A stretch of 64,000 nucleotides of DNA, taken from contig NZ_CP195790.1 of the NCBI RefSeq assembly GCF_051465645.1, positions 2,666,001-2,730,000 of the forward strand, in the 5' to 3' direction. Below, one piece after another: positions 44,637 through 54,938 of this stretch. The notes under the pieces are model-generated. The model made no database searches. It was not told the origin of the DNA and worked only from the letters and a program-made list of their open reading frames with translations. How positions within the stretch are numbered: the first letter of the stretch is position 1; each line of letters opens with the position of its first letter. The position numbers and the translations under genes are program-made. This DNA is from Planctomicrobium sp051465645 (GTDB taxonomy: Bacteria; Planctomycetota; Planctomycetia; Planctomycetales; Planctomycetaceae).

Positions 44637-45626
44637 CTATGTCTGCAACGCTTCTGTGATTTTCTGATTGACGTTCCGATCTTTCAACGTCACGACGGTT
44701 TTAATCGCGTTTCGAATCGATCGTGCGTCGCTGGACCCATGTGAGATCAGACAGATCCCATCAATCCCCAGTAACGGTGCCCCGCCAGTTTCATTGTACT
44801 CGAACTGCTTGGCCACCTCGCTGAAGGCCCCAGCTGCCAAGTCTTTTTCAGCCTGAAGGGAATCCATCACGTTCGTGTAAAGGGTTTTCATCGTCATTGA
44901 AGCCATGCCTTCGCTGACTTTCAAAATGACGTTTCCGACAAACCCTTCACAAATGACAACATCAACAGAGCCATTGAAGACGTCACGCCCTTCGACGTTT
45001 CCAATGAAAGATTGAGCGACTGAACCGGCGGCAATCATCTGACTTGCCTCACGGATCGACTCATTCCCTTTGCCGTCTTCACTACCGATGTTCATGACAC
45101 CGACGCGAGGCTCTGCAACTCCCAGCACTTCACGGGCAAATACACTGCCCATGACTGCGTACTGGGCGAGATGTTCAGGGCGAGCACCTGGGTTTGCTCC
45201 AACATCCATCAACACGGTTTTACCATGCAATGAAGGGAGGATGACCGCAATTCCCGGGCGTTTGACGCCTTTCAAAAACAGCTTGGTCCACAGGCCCGCT
45301 GCGACGACCCCACCGGTATTTCCGGCACTGATCAGCGCATCGGCTTCCTTGGCCGCCATCATTCTCCAGCAGCGAGCGATGGAGCAATCCGGCTTTTTTC
45401 GCAACGCTTCTGTTGGTTTTTCATCCATGCCAACAAAAGAGTCAGAATGCATGACGACCAAACGCTGGCCGGAATACCCGGTGCGTTCAATCATCGGATC
45501 GAGGACCGCGCGGTCCCCAACCAATACAATTTCAATGTCCGGAATTAATTGAAGAGCTTCAACAGCTCCATCAACGTTCACCGCGGGAGCGAAATCGCCC
45601 CCCATCGCGTCCAATGCGATCCGCAT
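44637..45626 (-). CDS. plsX: phosphate acyltransferase PlsX
   Basis: 329 residues, the normal size. It converts acyl-ACP to acyl-phosphate for phospholipid synthesis at the membrane. The signatures are the N-terminal RIALDAMGGDFAPA, ALISAGNTGG, MDVGANPGARPEHLAQYA, NIGSEDGKGNE, ICEGFVGNVILK and GGAPLLGIDG. It starts six bases after the rpmF stop, and the two are classically co-transcribed. The 220-base gap to fabD holds no fabH or other gene. Confidence 0.95.
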   Translation of the reverse strand: MRIALDAMGGDFAPAVNVDGAVEALQLIPDIEIVLVGDRAVLDPMIERTGYSGQRLVVMHSDSFVGMDEKPTEALRKKPDCSIARCWRMMAAKEADALISAGNTGGVVAAGLWTKLFLKGVKRPGIAVILPSLHGKTVLMDVGANPGARPEHLAQYAVMGSVFAREVLGVAEPRVGVMNIGSEDGKGNESIREASQMIAAGSVAQSFIGNVEGRDVFNGSVDVVICEGFVGNVILKVSEGMASMTMKTLYTNVMDSLQAEKDLAAGAFSEVAKQFEYNETGGAPLLGIDGICLISHGSSDARSIRNAIKTVVTLKDRNVNQKITEALQT

Positions 45627-45632
45627 GTGAGA

Positions 45633-45812
45633 CTATTCCTCAGTGGCGACCATGGGACGGCCCTGATAGGAACCGCAATTTGGGCAAACCACATGTGAAG
45701 GAACAGCTGTTCCACACTGTGTGCAATATTGCAACTTCATTGGCTTAACAGCGTTATGGCTGTTTCGCTTGCGGGATCGTGATTTGGACTGACGTCTCTT
45801 GGGGACAGCCAT
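45633..45812 (-). CDS. rpmF: 50S ribosomal protein L32
   Basis: 59 residues from the ATG at 45812 (MAVPKRRQSKSRSRKRNSH), with a GGGTGCGG-type site upstream; the extra 15 codons above are rejected. The zinc-ribbon cysteines are CTQC and CPNC. The C-terminal extension GRPMVATEE is short. It is the first gene of the lipid synthesis row, the common rpmF-plsX linkage. About 440 bases upstream separate it from the divergent DUF5658-type gene and hold no other recognisable gene; the promoters lie there. Confidence 0.95.
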   Translation of the reverse strand: MAVPKRRQSKSRSRKRNSHNAVKPMKLQYCTQCGTAVPSHVVCPNCGSYQGRPMVATEE

Positions 45813-46253
45813 GATGCCGCACCCTTTCCACAAGTTAATTTCAAACGGGACGAACAACCAAACCCGGAAGCTAGACCCCGGGCAAGGAATGATCGGGAAT
45901 CGTATGTCAGGGTCAAAAGTTATGTCAAGGATCAGGAGCCGTGATTGCCCATCAGACTGCCTGTATTGAGAAAACTACATATGCTGTAACGACATTCAGA
46001 GTGCGTTATTCGCCGGAACACGCTGTTTTTTCGACAACTTTGACGTATTTCCAACCTGACCCACAAAATCAACGCTCACTTATAGGAATCTGGCCCCTGA
46101 AGACGATAGAGTGTATCGAAAGTCCACGAAGTGTCTTCAACCAGCAACTTAATTGCCTTTTCCTCAGATTATTTGAACTTCTCGACGTGCGACACTTCAA
46201 CGGTGTCGCCAGCCTGAATCTCCCGCAAGACGATTGACGTTGCCTCAAAAACC

Positions 46254-46682
46254 ATGCGCGACGCAAAGCATCCACCAGAAACAGGAAAACAAACCGCAAA
46301 GGTGCAAACCAGTTGGTTTCACCATATTGCCCGGCGTCAGTTACCCCTCGAAACAGAGACCACAATCTTCATTCTGGTCAGTATCCTTGATTTCTTTGTG
46401 ACTTACTGGCTGCTGATGTCAGGTGGATTCCGCGAAAGCAATCCCCTCGCGAACTGGTTCCTGGAAGGGTGGGGCGTCACCAAAGGAATGCTCCTCTACA
46501 AACTTGCACTGGTCACGATTGTGTGCCTGATTTCCCAAATCGTTTACCCTTACCGCCCACGCACCGCACGGTTACTGCTTATCGGAGGTACCGTGGCTGC
46601 CGGCTACGTGGTCATTCACGGTTTGCGACTGTATCTCGCCCATGGCCCAGCCCCTGCAACCAACCCCCTGGACCTTTTCTAA
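46254..46682 (+). CDS. DUF5658-type small membrane protein
   Basis: 142 residues. Three hydrophobic helices (~40-58, ~80-100 and ~108-128) follow a basic N-terminal tail. The motif ILVSILDFFVTYWLL, then GFRESNPLANWFL and LLYKLALV, fits the DUF5658 pattern (a helix pair around a conserved Asn-Pro and Lys). No biochemical role is known. It sits 54 bases before the acyltransferase-like gene and is probably co-transcribed with it. Confidence 0.72.
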   Translation: MRDAKHPPETGKQTAKVQTSWFHHIARRQLPLETETTIFILVSILDFFVTYWLLMSGGFRESNPLANWFLEGWGVTKGMLLYKLALVTIVCLISQIVYPYRPRTARLLLIGGTVAAGYVVIHGLRLYLAHGPAPATNPLDLF

Positions 46683-46736
46683 GCTGTCATTCCCCAACAA
46701 CTCACGCACGATTCCAAGCGGATCAGGGAACCCAAA

Positions 46737-48176
46737 ATGGCCAACCGAGAGGCAAAAACTTACCAGATCCTTGAAAACGCCCCTCCGGCAACCACTCCTG
46801 AAGAAGCTGCACCTGCCGACGACAGCAAAGCCCCCGAGACACCAAAGAAGCCGGTTGGACGCCTCCTTTCACTGGATGCGTTCCGCGGATTCATCATGCT
46901 GCTCCTGGCCGCGCATGGTTTTGGAATCGCAGCCCTCGCACGAACCCCGGCTGACAATGCAGTCTGGCAGATCCTCGACCGCCCCACGCTGCAATGGGTC
47001 GCGTTTCACTTCAACCACCCAGACTGGCAATCCAGCTTCGTCCCCGGTACCAGAGACCCCTCCATTGGTTCCCCCTGGCTTCACGTTGGTGTTTCATTTT
47101 GGGATCTGATTCAGCCTGCATTCATGTTCATGGTTGGAGTCTCCCTCCCGTTTTCCATGTCGCGGCGAGAAAGCTTTGGGCACCACAAACTGAAACGTGG
47201 GCTTCATGCTCTCGCACGATCGATCACACTCGTTCTGATGGGAGTCTTTCTCTACTCACTCTCGAACAAGACAACCAACTGGATCTTCCCCAATGTTCTG
47301 GCTCAGATCGGGCTGGGCTACTTCTGGGTGACCCTGCTGGTCGGGCGCAAACTTTGGATTCAGATTGCAGCAATGGTCACAATCCTTGTTGGAACATGGA
47401 TTGGAATTCACACCTATGTGCCACCAGCAGACGCTTCCCCGAAAGATGTCAACGCCCGCTATGAGAAAGGCGAGATCTACGCCCCGCCATACAGACAGTG
47501 GTCCAAGAATCTCAATGCATTCCACGCCTTTGACGTCTGGTTCCTTAACCAATTCCCACGTTCCAGCGACGCTGGCGAATTTAAATTCAATGGTGGCGGC
47601 TACCAGACCTTAAATTTTGTTCCGGCCATGGCCACGATGATCCTGGGACTCCTTTGCGGCGAGCTTTTACTTTCCTCATGGCTCCCAAAAAGAAAATTCT
47701 GGACACTCGTCCTGATTGCCGTGGGATGTTGGGGATTGGGAATTTTCCTGGGAGCGACATGCTGCCCGATCGTTAAGAAAATCTGGACCCCAAGTTGGGT
47801 CCTGTTTAGCGGGGGCTTTGTCGTTGGCATGCTTGCAATGTTTTACCTGCTGTTTGACATCCTGCCATTCAAGAGGCTTGCATTCCCGCTCGTCGTCGTC
47901 GGCACCAATTCATTGCTGGTGTACTTCATGGGCGAACTCATTACGAAATGGCTCGCCCAGAATGTCACCCGCCACTTTGGCTGGGCCATCGACGGAATTC
48001 TCGGCTGGATTGCCAACACATTCCAGCTTCTGCAGGGGAGCACTGTTCCTCCAGCGGAAGCCGGAGCATATTTACACACCGCTTTTCAACCCGTAATCAG
48101 CGCAACCAGTGCAATCATTGCGATCTGGTTATTGTGTTACTGGCTCTACCGACAACGGATTTTCATTCGCGTGTGA
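46737..48176 (+). CDS. DUF5009 / heparan-alpha-glucosaminide N-acetyltransferase-like membrane protein
   Basis: 479 residues. A Pro/Ala/Thr-rich cytoplasmic head precedes RLLSLDAFRGFIMLLLAAHGFG, the hallmark of this acyltransferase-like family. About ten hydrophobic helices follow, for example near 125-145, 165-185, 200-220, 290-310, 318-340, 355-378 and 445-470. The extracytoplasmic loop with VPPADASPKDVNARYEKG is typical of the Planctomycetes/Bacteroidetes members. The eukaryotic relative acetylates glucosamine ends using acetyl-CoA across the lysosomal membrane. Here a role in modifying envelope sugars is possible but unproven. Confidence 0.82.
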   Translation: MANREAKTYQILENAPPATTPEEAAPADDSKAPETPKKPVGRLLSLDAFRGFIMLLLAAHGFGIAALARTPADNAVWQILDRPTLQWVAFHFNHPDWQSSFVPGTRDPSIGSPWLHVGVSFWDLIQPAFMFMVGVSLPFSMSRRESFGHHKLKRGLHALARSITLVLMGVFLYSLSNKTTNWIFPNVLAQIGLGYFWVTLLVGRKLWIQIAAMVTILVGTWIGIHTYVPPADASPKDVNARYEKGEIYAPPYRQWSKNLNAFHAFDVWFLNQFPRSSDAGEFKFNGGGYQTLNFVPAMATMILGLLCGELLLSSWLPKRKFWTLVLIAVGCWGLGIFLGATCCPIVKKIWTPSWVLFSGGFVVGMLAMFYLLFDILPFKRLAFPLVVVGTNSLLVYFMGELITKWLAQNVTRHFGWAIDGILGWIANTFQLLQGSTVPPAEAGAYLHTAFQPVISATSAIIAIWLLCYWLYRQRIFIRV

Positions 48177-48672
48177 CCCATTTACCACGACTCGAATACA
48201 CAGCCGAGTCCAACAGCACAATTGAATCCAAATTTCACAACCAACTAGCAAGGAGTCAGTTACGTCGCCATGAAATCAAATAGTCATTCACCTTCAAAGA
48301 AATGCAAGAACCTAACCAATTCCCCAAACACGCAATCAAAACCGATGACCTGTGCATTCAGGCTATACTTCGCTTGCAAATATTGACACGAACAAACGCT
48401 GGCTCTGGGCCAGTCGATCGGTATGATTTGATTTGATACGTTTCAACCTCAGGTAATCTCGTATCAACTTTTCAGGATTTACTCTTGCCAAAGAGTTACG
48501 AATTGGTTGGAAGAGCAGCCAATTCCACCAGCGGAGTCAATGAAGTTCGTTCAATTGCCGATCCCCAAACGGATCCAATCCAGTTGCCTCGGCCAAAACA
48601 GTCTCACTGACACACCATTTTGCAAGTGCGTACCCTCTACGCCTTCCTTGCAGCAGAACAGGCAGACCCGTC
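48177..48672. other. intergenic region upstream of the DUF1501 operon
   Basis: About 500 bases with no convincing gene or RNA. It is A/C-rich and should contain the operon promoter. A TTGACA at 48385-48390 lacks a well-spaced -10 box. Confidence 0.4.
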
Positions 48673-50094
48673 ATGACGTCACCTTCCTCTCGCCGCTGTC
48701 CTGGTCCACTTAGCCGTCGCGAGTTTATGAATATCGGGCTTACCGGGTTTGCCGGTTTGAGCTGGCCCGGTCTTCTTCGCCTGCGAGCTGAATCTGGAAT
48801 CACTTCCAACAAAGAGAAGACCGCTGTCATTCTGGTCTGGCTGCCTGGCGGACTTTCACACCTGGACACCTTTGACCCGAAGCCAGATAGCGGCAGTGAA
48901 TACCGTGGTCCGTTCAAGACGATTTCAACAGCGGTTCCCGGAACGATGTTCACGGAACTGCTGCCACGGCACGCTGCAATCGCCGACAAATTCACCGTGT
49001 TGCGTTCAATGAAGCAGTCAGCTGGCGGTCACCCTGCCGGTTCGATGCAGCTTCTTTCTGGTGACCCGGACACTCGTGATAAACCTAAACCACGATTCCC
49101 GGACTGGATGTCGGTTGCCGCATATCTGCGAGCTCAGGATGGCCGACGAAGCAACCCATTGCCGAACTACATCGGGGTGAACCCGCCAAGGGAATACAAC
49201 GGTCCTGCTTACCTCGGGAATGCCTACCATCCATTCTCTGTGACCGGTGACCCGAATCTTCCAAACTTCGAAGTTCCAAACGTTGGACTTTCAAACGCCA
49301 AGGAAGCGGCTCGACTCAGCGATCGAGTCGCACTCCGCCAAAACCTGGACCTTCTCGAACGAAGCTTCGACCGCGAACGCGAGTTGAATGCTCTTGATGA
49401 GTTCGAAGATCAGGCAATGACACTCCTCACGAATCCCAAGACTCGTGATGCCTTCGACCTGTCAAAAGAAGATGCTGCAACACGAGACCGTTACGGTCGC
49501 AACCGCTGGGGACAGCAGTTGCTTCTCGCCCGACGTCTGGTTGAATCTGGTGTCGAAATTGTCACAAGCCAGTTGAGCGGGCCACTCTGCGGCCGGGTTC
49601 AGAACTGGGACGACCACGCAGTCAACCATCACGTCTTTGACGCGATGCGATTCCGTGCAGATGCTTACGATCAGGCATGCACAGCCTTGATTGAAGACCT
49701 GTATTCACGCGGACTCGATAAACGTGTTCTCGTCTGTATCACGAGTGAGTTCGGCCGAACTCCGAAAATCAACTATGATCGCAGCACCGGTGCTGGCAAT
49801 GCCAGTGCACCAACGGGAACAATGCAGCCAGGTCGAGATCACTGGCCACGAGCATTTACCAACATTTGGGCCGGGGGCGGAATTCGTCCAGGACAGGTCA
49901 TCGGAGCGACCGATCGTCGTGGTGAAGATGTTGTCGAACGAGCATGTGGACCAGGGGACTTCCTCGCCACTCTGTACCGTCACCTCGGAATTGATTCTGG
50001 CAATATCATGATTGACGACCTCAATGGTCGCCCAACTCCGATCGTTGATAACGGTAAGCCGATTCCAGAACTCGCACCACAGGTGACCACATGA
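48673..50094 (+). CDS. DUF1501 protein (Tat-exported sulfatase-like)
   Basis: 473 residues. A twin-arginine signal, LSRREFMNIGLTGFAGLSWP, is followed by the DUF1501 pattern: AVILVWLPGGLSHLDTFDPKP, EYRGPFKTI, SMKQSAGGHPAGSMQLLSG, FGRTPKIN, GRDHWPRAFTNIWAGGGI and DFLATLYRHLGID. The fold is that of alkaline phosphatase/sulfatase enzymes. In Planctomycetes these genes almost always precede a DUF1549/DUF1553 cytochrome-like gene, as here, with an ATGA four-base overlap. The biochemical role is unknown. Confidence 0.92.
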   Translation: MTSPSSRRCPGPLSRREFMNIGLTGFAGLSWPGLLRLRAESGITSNKEKTAVILVWLPGGLSHLDTFDPKPDSGSEYRGPFKTISTAVPGTMFTELLPRHAAIADKFTVLRSMKQSAGGHPAGSMQLLSGDPDTRDKPKPRFPDWMSVAAYLRAQDGRRSNPLPNYIGVNPPREYNGPAYLGNAYHPFSVTGDPNLPNFEVPNVGLSNAKEAARLSDRVALRQNLDLLERSFDRERELNALDEFEDQAMTLLTNPKTRDAFDLSKEDAATRDRYGRNRWGQQLLLARRLVESGVEIVTSQLSGPLCGRVQNWDDHAVNHHVFDAMRFRADAYDQACTALIEDLYSRGLDKRVLVCITSEFGRTPKINYDRSTGAGNASAPTGTMQPGRDHWPRAFTNIWAGGGIRPGQVIGATDRRGEDVVERACGPGDFLATLYRHLGIDSGNIMIDDLNGRPTPIVDNGKPIPELAPQVTT

Positions 50095-52316
50095 CCAAAT
50101 GCTGGCAACTGTCCGTGTTTGCGATCGGAGTTTGCGCCTTACAGTTTATGTCACTGGTGGCGCAGGCAGCTGATGACGCGAATAAACTGACTTTCATCAA
50201 CGATATCTCTCCAATCCTGACCAAGGCTGGCTGCAATGCAGGCCCATGCCATGCCAAGGCGATAGTTGGACAAAATGGATTCCGTCTTTCTCTGTTGGGA
50301 TTTGAACCAGCAGAGGATTACGAACATATTGTCAAAGAATCACGCGGAAGAAGAATTTCTCCGCTTGCTCCAGAACATAGCTTGTTGTTGACGAAGGCGA
50401 CCAACGTTGTCCCGCATACTGGCGGTAAACGGATGGAAGTCGATTCATTGAACTATCAGACAATTGTTCAATGGATTTCACAGGGGATGTACTACGACAC
50501 TGACGCCGACCCAAAGCTTAAGTCCATCGAAGTACAGCCTTCGTTGAAGGTGATGAAGCCACACGAGAAGGAGCAGCTCAAGGTCCTAGCTCACTTCACG
50601 AATGGCACCCAGCGCGATGTCACTCATCTCGCGTTGTTCGAACCGAACAACAAGAGTATGGCGGAAGTCAGCGAAGAGGGATTGGTCACAATCTCTGATA
50701 TTCCCGGCAACGTCGTAATCATGGTTCGCTACCAGGGAGTCGTGTCAGTATTTACTGCGAGCATTCCACTTGGCGCTCCAGTCGACAAACTTCCAGAACC
50801 AAAGAATTTCATTGACGAGCTCGTATTCAAGAATTTGAAGCAACTCGGGATTCCTCCATCGGAAATCTGCGACGACGCGACATTTCTCCGTCGAGTCTCC
50901 ATCGATATCGCTGGTCATCAGCCAACGATCGAAGAGACAGAAGCGTTCCTTGCTGATACCAACCCGGACAAGCGTCACGCTCTTATCGAGTCTCTGCTAA
51001 GCAGCCCGGGATATGCAGACTACTTTGCGAACAAATGGTCAGCGCTGCTGAAAAATCGTCGCGACGCAACCAGTGACAAGACGGCTAATTTCGCATTCCA
51101 TTCATGGATTCGCGACAGCCTTCTGGAAAACAAGCCTTTCAACCAGCTTGTGCTTGAACTACTCGGCGCAACTGGAGATGTCGTCGGAAATCCGGCTGTT
51201 GCATGGTACAAGCGAGTAAAAGAACCTGAGGCTCAGCTGGAAGACGTTGCTCAGCTCTTCCTCGGTGTTCGTATGCAATGTGCACAGTGCCACCACCATC
51301 CATTTGAGCGATGGAGCCAGAATGACTATTACAGTCTTTCTGCATTCTTCTCCCAGATTGGCCGCAAGGCGACTTCCACGCCTGGTGAAGACATCATCTT
51401 CCATAAGCGCGGTATTGCAAAAGCCGAGAACAAAAAGACTCGTCAACCTTTGACTCCAGCTGCTCTAGGCGATCCTCCGTTTGAGATTCTTCCAGACGAA
51501 GACCCTCGATTGTTTCTCGCCAACTGGATGGGACAGCCTGATAATCCCTTCTTCGCGAAGGCATTGGTCAACCGCTATTGGAAACACTTTTACAAGCGCG
51601 GGCTGATTGAACCTGAAGACGATATTCGGGATACAAACCCACCTTCGAATCCAGAACTGCTTGACGCGCTGGCGAAGCATTTCATCGAAAGTGGATACGA
51701 TCTGAAACAGATCATTCGTGTCATTACTCAGTCTCAGGTGTACCAGCTCAGTGCAACACCGAACGAGTACAATATCGTTGACCAACAGAACTATTCACGC
51801 TTTTACCCCAAACATCTTCAGGCCGAAGTGCTTCTGGATTCGATTGATCAGGTGACTGGTGCAGTTACTGATTTCCCTGACCTTCCTCGTGGAACCAAGG
51901 CAATCTCACTTCCAGACAATAGCTACAACAAATCTTCTTACTTCCTCGCCGTCTTTGGACGCCCTGATGGAGCAAGTGTTTGTGAATGCGAACGCGTTGA
52001 AAGTTCAAGCCTGTCTCAAAGCCTGCACCTCATGAACAGTGGGGAGATCAAGCAGAAACTCACTGTGAGTCAGGGAACAGCCTTCCGTCTGGCCAATAAC
52101 GACAAGCCGGTTGAGCAGAATATTCGCGAGTTGTATCTCATCACATTCGCCCGAGCTCCCCGGGGTGAAGAAATTCAAATTGCGGAATCGTACCTTGCCA
52201 AAGCTCGCGTCAACGACAAGGGAGAGCCGCTTGCCCCGAAGGTATCTTTACAACAAGGTTACGAAGACTTGATTTGGGCTCTTTTGAACACCAAAGAGTT
52301 TCTTTTTAACCACTAA
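50091..52316 (+). CDS. DUF1549/DUF1553 protein with haem-type Cys motifs
   Basis: 741 residues, with a signal peptide ending in VAQAAD. Near residue 48 a C-x4-C-H motif (CNAGPCH) stands where related proteins have a PSCyt-type haem site. A bacterial Ig-like region (~155-225) follows. DUF1549 (~240-440) contains LRRVSIDIAGHQPT and the CAQCH site at residues 397-401. DUF1553 (~470-720) has NPFFAKALVNRYWKHF, FIESGYDLKQIIRVI and LNTKEFLFNH at the end. It is probably a periplasmic multi-haem or metal-binding protein. It is translationally coupled to the DUF1501 gene. Confidence 0.92.
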   Translation: MTKCWQLSVFAIGVCALQFMSLVAQAADDANKLTFINDISPILTKAGCNAGPCHAKAIVGQNGFRLSLLGFEPAEDYEHIVKESRGRRISPLAPEHSLLLTKATNVVPHTGGKRMEVDSLNYQTIVQWISQGMYYDTDADPKLKSIEVQPSLKVMKPHEKEQLKVLAHFTNGTQRDVTHLALFEPNNKSMAEVSEEGLVTISDIPGNVVIMVRYQGVVSVFTASIPLGAPVDKLPEPKNFIDELVFKNLKQLGIPPSEICDDATFLRRVSIDIAGHQPTIEETEAFLADTNPDKRHALIESLLSSPGYADYFANKWSALLKNRRDATSDKTANFAFHSWIRDSLLENKPFNQLVLELLGATGDVVGNPAVAWYKRVKEPEAQLEDVAQLFLGVRMQCAQCHHHPFERWSQNDYYSLSAFFSQIGRKATSTPGEDIIFHKRGIAKAENKKTRQPLTPAALGDPPFEILPDEDPRLFLANWMGQPDNPFFAKALVNRYWKHFYKRGLIEPEDDIRDTNPPSNPELLDALAKHFIESGYDLKQIIRVITQSQVYQLSATPNEYNIVDQQNYSRFYPKHLQAEVLLDSIDQVTGAVTDFPDLPRGTKAISLPDNSYNKSSYFLAVFGRPDGASVCECERVESSSLSQSLHLMNSGEIKQKLTVSQGTAFRLANNDKPVEQNIRELYLITFARAPRGEEIQIAESYLAKARVNDKGEPLAPKVSLQQGYEDLIWALLNTKEFLFNH

Positions 52317-52615
52317 GTTCAGCCTGACTGTTTCAGACTTAAGAATGCCATCTCAGAGAGGGATCCGCTGCTCGCGAACAAACATTCCGATCAGCGGAAT
52401 CTCTTAATCAAGCAAGAAGCCCCTGCCAGTCAGTTCCAATCACACTGGAGATTGATCAAGGTTTTTCAGGCGACGGAGACGGTTGTTTCTTAGTCTCACA
52501 ACGAAGATATCTGACTGCATGCCATCATGTGGAATGGCTCTGATTTCATCAGCCTGCTATTTCCTTCGTCACTGGCTTACTTACCCAGTCGTCGGTTCTC
52601 TTAAAAGGTCATGAC
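52317..52615. other. gap inside the DUF1501 operon
   Basis: About 300 bases without a gene. An imperfect inverted repeat at 52354-52408 (AGAGGGATCCGCT against AGCGGAATCTCT) could be an internal processing or attenuation site. Confidence 0.35.
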
Positions 52616-54868
52616 ATGACGTCTTACAGAATCCCAATGTCGGTTCTGGCCATCGCTTTGATGGTTGGAACGAATTCAATATCAAATGCACAGTCGGTGA
52701 TTCTTCCGGCGCCTCGAATTCTGACGACGATGCCAATGGGTGGACAGGCTGGAACAACGTTTCCAGTGACCATCACCAGTGAAAGTGTCGACACGAAGGC
52801 TGAGTTGATCTTTTCAGATCCTCGAATCACGTCCGTCGCACAACTCAAGGCTGATGGCACTCCAGAGCTGAATAAGTATCAGGTCACAATCGCGGCCGAT
52901 GCTCCTCCGGGAGTTTATGAAGCACGCGTTCTGACCCGACTCGGCGTGTCATCATCTCGCGCCTTTTCGGTTGGAGTGCTTCCGGAAGTCACCCGTGAGA
53001 AGCCGAACACCACATTGCAGACAGCACTGCAAATTGAGCCTAACTCGATCTGCAATGCATTCACAACAGCCAAAGCAATCGACCATTACACCTTCAACTC
53101 GACCAAAGGAAGCCGGGTCACAGTTGAATGCGTCGCAACAGGGATCGATTCAAAGCTGAAGCCAGTGTTGATTGTGGCTGACGAGAAAGGTCGAGATCTC
53201 TCAGTTGATCGTCGCGGGGGGTTCATTGATTTCACCGTTCCAGCAGATGGAACCTATGTCGTTAAGGTACACGGACTGACATTCCAGGGGGGCGGTGAAT
53301 CATTCTACCGACTCGCCCTTCAAACACTGCCAGAAGGAATTGCAGCTGCTCGCCAGCCAGCTACAGAACCTGTCAATGCCATCTCCATTCCAGCCTCATC
53401 TGCTAGTGCAGTCGCAATTAAGGAAGCAGAGCCGAACAATCGTTCTAAGGATGCTCAGAAAGTTTCTTTGCCGTTCGATGTCGCTGGATCGTTCTTCCCG
53501 GCCGCAGACGTTGACACCTATGAGTTTGATGCGAAAAAGGGCGAAGTATGGTGGATCGACGTTATTTCTGAGCGAACAAAGCTTCCAACAAATCCGTTCG
53601 TGAACATCCAGCAGGTCGTGAAGAAGGGTGATGTCGAGAACGCTGTCGATGTTCTTGAGTTGAACGATTTACCAAGCCCAGTGAAGTTGTCGTCAAACGG
53701 ATATTCGTACGACGGATCTCCTTATGATGTTGGAACAGCGGACGCCGTCGGCAAGTTCGAAGTCAAGGAAGATGGTACTTATCGTCTTCAGGTTCGTGAC
53801 CTGTTTGGCGGAACACGAAACGATCCACGATGTACTTATCGCCTGATGGTGCGGAAGGCCGAGCCAGACTTTGCGCTGGCTGCATGGGCTCTCCACATGA
53901 CTTTGCGTAACGGAGATCGCGCAGCACTTTCGAAACCAATTGCTTTGCGAAATGGTGCAACAATGATCTTCGAAGTCGTTGCAGTTCGCAAAGACGGATT
54001 CAACGGCGAAATTGAAGTCAGTGTTGAGAACCTGCCTGAAGGAGTCACAGCGCAAGGGTTCAAGATCCCGGCTAACAAGAGTTCAGGAACGTTGATCATC
54101 ACGGCCGCTTCAGGTGCGAAATCTGCACACAGCATCGCCAAGATCGTTGCCAAGTCGACCATTGATGGGAAACCAGCAGTTCGCGATTGCCGTCTGGCCT
54201 CAATGGCATGGCCGGTACGCGATTCAAATCAGGAAATCCCAAATCCACGTTTGATTGCAGACGTCGCGGTCTCAGTCTCTGGTGACGAAGCAACTCCATT
54301 GACGATCGTCCCAGCGAATCCTGAAGTGTTGGTCGTTGCTGAAAACAGCAAGGTCAAAATTCCACTCAAGCTCACCTGGCGAGGGGAATATTCAGGTGCC
54401 GTGACTTTGAAGCCTACCGGTTCTGGTTTCGAAAAAGTCAAGACGATCAATGTCCCATTGAATAGTGAGACACTCGACGTCGAGTTGGACTTGGCGGACC
54501 TGAAGCTCCCGGTCGGCGATCATGTGTTTGCTCTCTACGGTGGAGCAGTCACAAAGTATCGCTATAACGTGGCTGCAGTCGATGCAGCAACAGAGGAACT
54601 CCGAGTGGCAACCGAGGAATTGACCAAGGTTACCGCTGCTTCTCAGATGGCGACGGAAGCTGCCAAAGCTGCAACTGGTGACGACAAGGCCGCTCTTGAC
54701 GAACAGGCTAAAGTTGCAGCAGAAGCACAGAAGAAGGCCGAAGCAGCAAAGACAGGGATCGAAGCTCGACTGAAGGCGGCCACCAGTGCCGCTGCTCCAA
54801 GCGATATCGTTGATATCGTGGTCACAGAGCCGATTCGCCTGCAGGTTACAGCTGCTGAAAAGAAATAG
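52616..54868 (+). CDS. PPC-domain secreted protein with Ala-rich coiled C-terminus
   Basis: 750 residues; the signal peptide ends in SNAQS. Two pre-peptidase C-terminal (PPC) type beta-sandwich repeats are seen: one around residues 130-225 (EPNSICNAFTTAKAIDHYTF, GTYVVKVHGL), the other around 270-420 (EAEPNNRSKDAQKVSLP, ADVDTYEFDAKKGEVWWIDV). Ig-like strands follow. Residues ~655-735 form a Lys/Ala/Glu/Thr helix resembling the coiled insert of the next gene's product. No protease domain is present. It is most likely a surface adhesion or scaffold protein of the DUF1501 operon. Confidence 0.85.
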   Translation: MTSYRIPMSVLAIALMVGTNSISNAQSVILPAPRILTTMPMGGQAGTTFPVTITSESVDTKAELIFSDPRITSVAQLKADGTPELNKYQVTIAADAPPGVYEARVLTRLGVSSSRAFSVGVLPEVTREKPNTTLQTALQIEPNSICNAFTTAKAIDHYTFNSTKGSRVTVECVATGIDSKLKPVLIVADEKGRDLSVDRRGGFIDFTVPADGTYVVKVHGLTFQGGGESFYRLALQTLPEGIAAARQPATEPVNAISIPASSASAVAIKEAEPNNRSKDAQKVSLPFDVAGSFFPAADVDTYEFDAKKGEVWWIDVISERTKLPTNPFVNIQQVVKKGDVENAVDVLELNDLPSPVKLSSNGYSYDGSPYDVGTADAVGKFEVKEDGTYRLQVRDLFGGTRNDPRCTYRLMVRKAEPDFALAAWALHMTLRNGDRAALSKPIALRNGATMIFEVVAVRKDGFNGEIEVSVENLPEGVTAQGFKIPANKSSGTLIITAASGAKSAHSIAKIVAKSTIDGKPAVRDCRLASMAWPVRDSNQEIPNPRLIADVAVSVSGDEATPLTIVPANPEVLVVAENSKVKIPLKLTWRGEYSGAVTLKPTGSGFEKVKTINVPLNSETLDVELDLADLKLPVGDHVFALYGGAVTKYRYNVAAVDAATEELRVATEELTKVTAASQMATEAAKAATGDDKAALDEQAKVAAEAQKKAEAAKTGIEARLKAATSAAAPSDIVDIVVTEPIRLQVTAAEKK

Positions 54869-54888
54869 ATCTTCAGTTGAACAAGTTG

Positions 54889-54938
54889 AGGAGGGCTATT
54901 CGTATTTGGTCCAGCTAAACTACGAGTAGTCCTCCTTT
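54889..54938 (+). terminator. hairpin after the PPC gene
   Basis: 54889-54904 pairs with 54921-54936 over 16 bases, with two G-U pairs and a 16-base loop, followed by TTTCATT. It may be a partial terminator inside the operon. Confidence 0.7.

Noticed and set aside
48385..48430. TTGACA followed by TATGAT as a sigma-70 promoter
   Set aside because: The spacing is about 30 bases, far too long for a -35/-10 pair.
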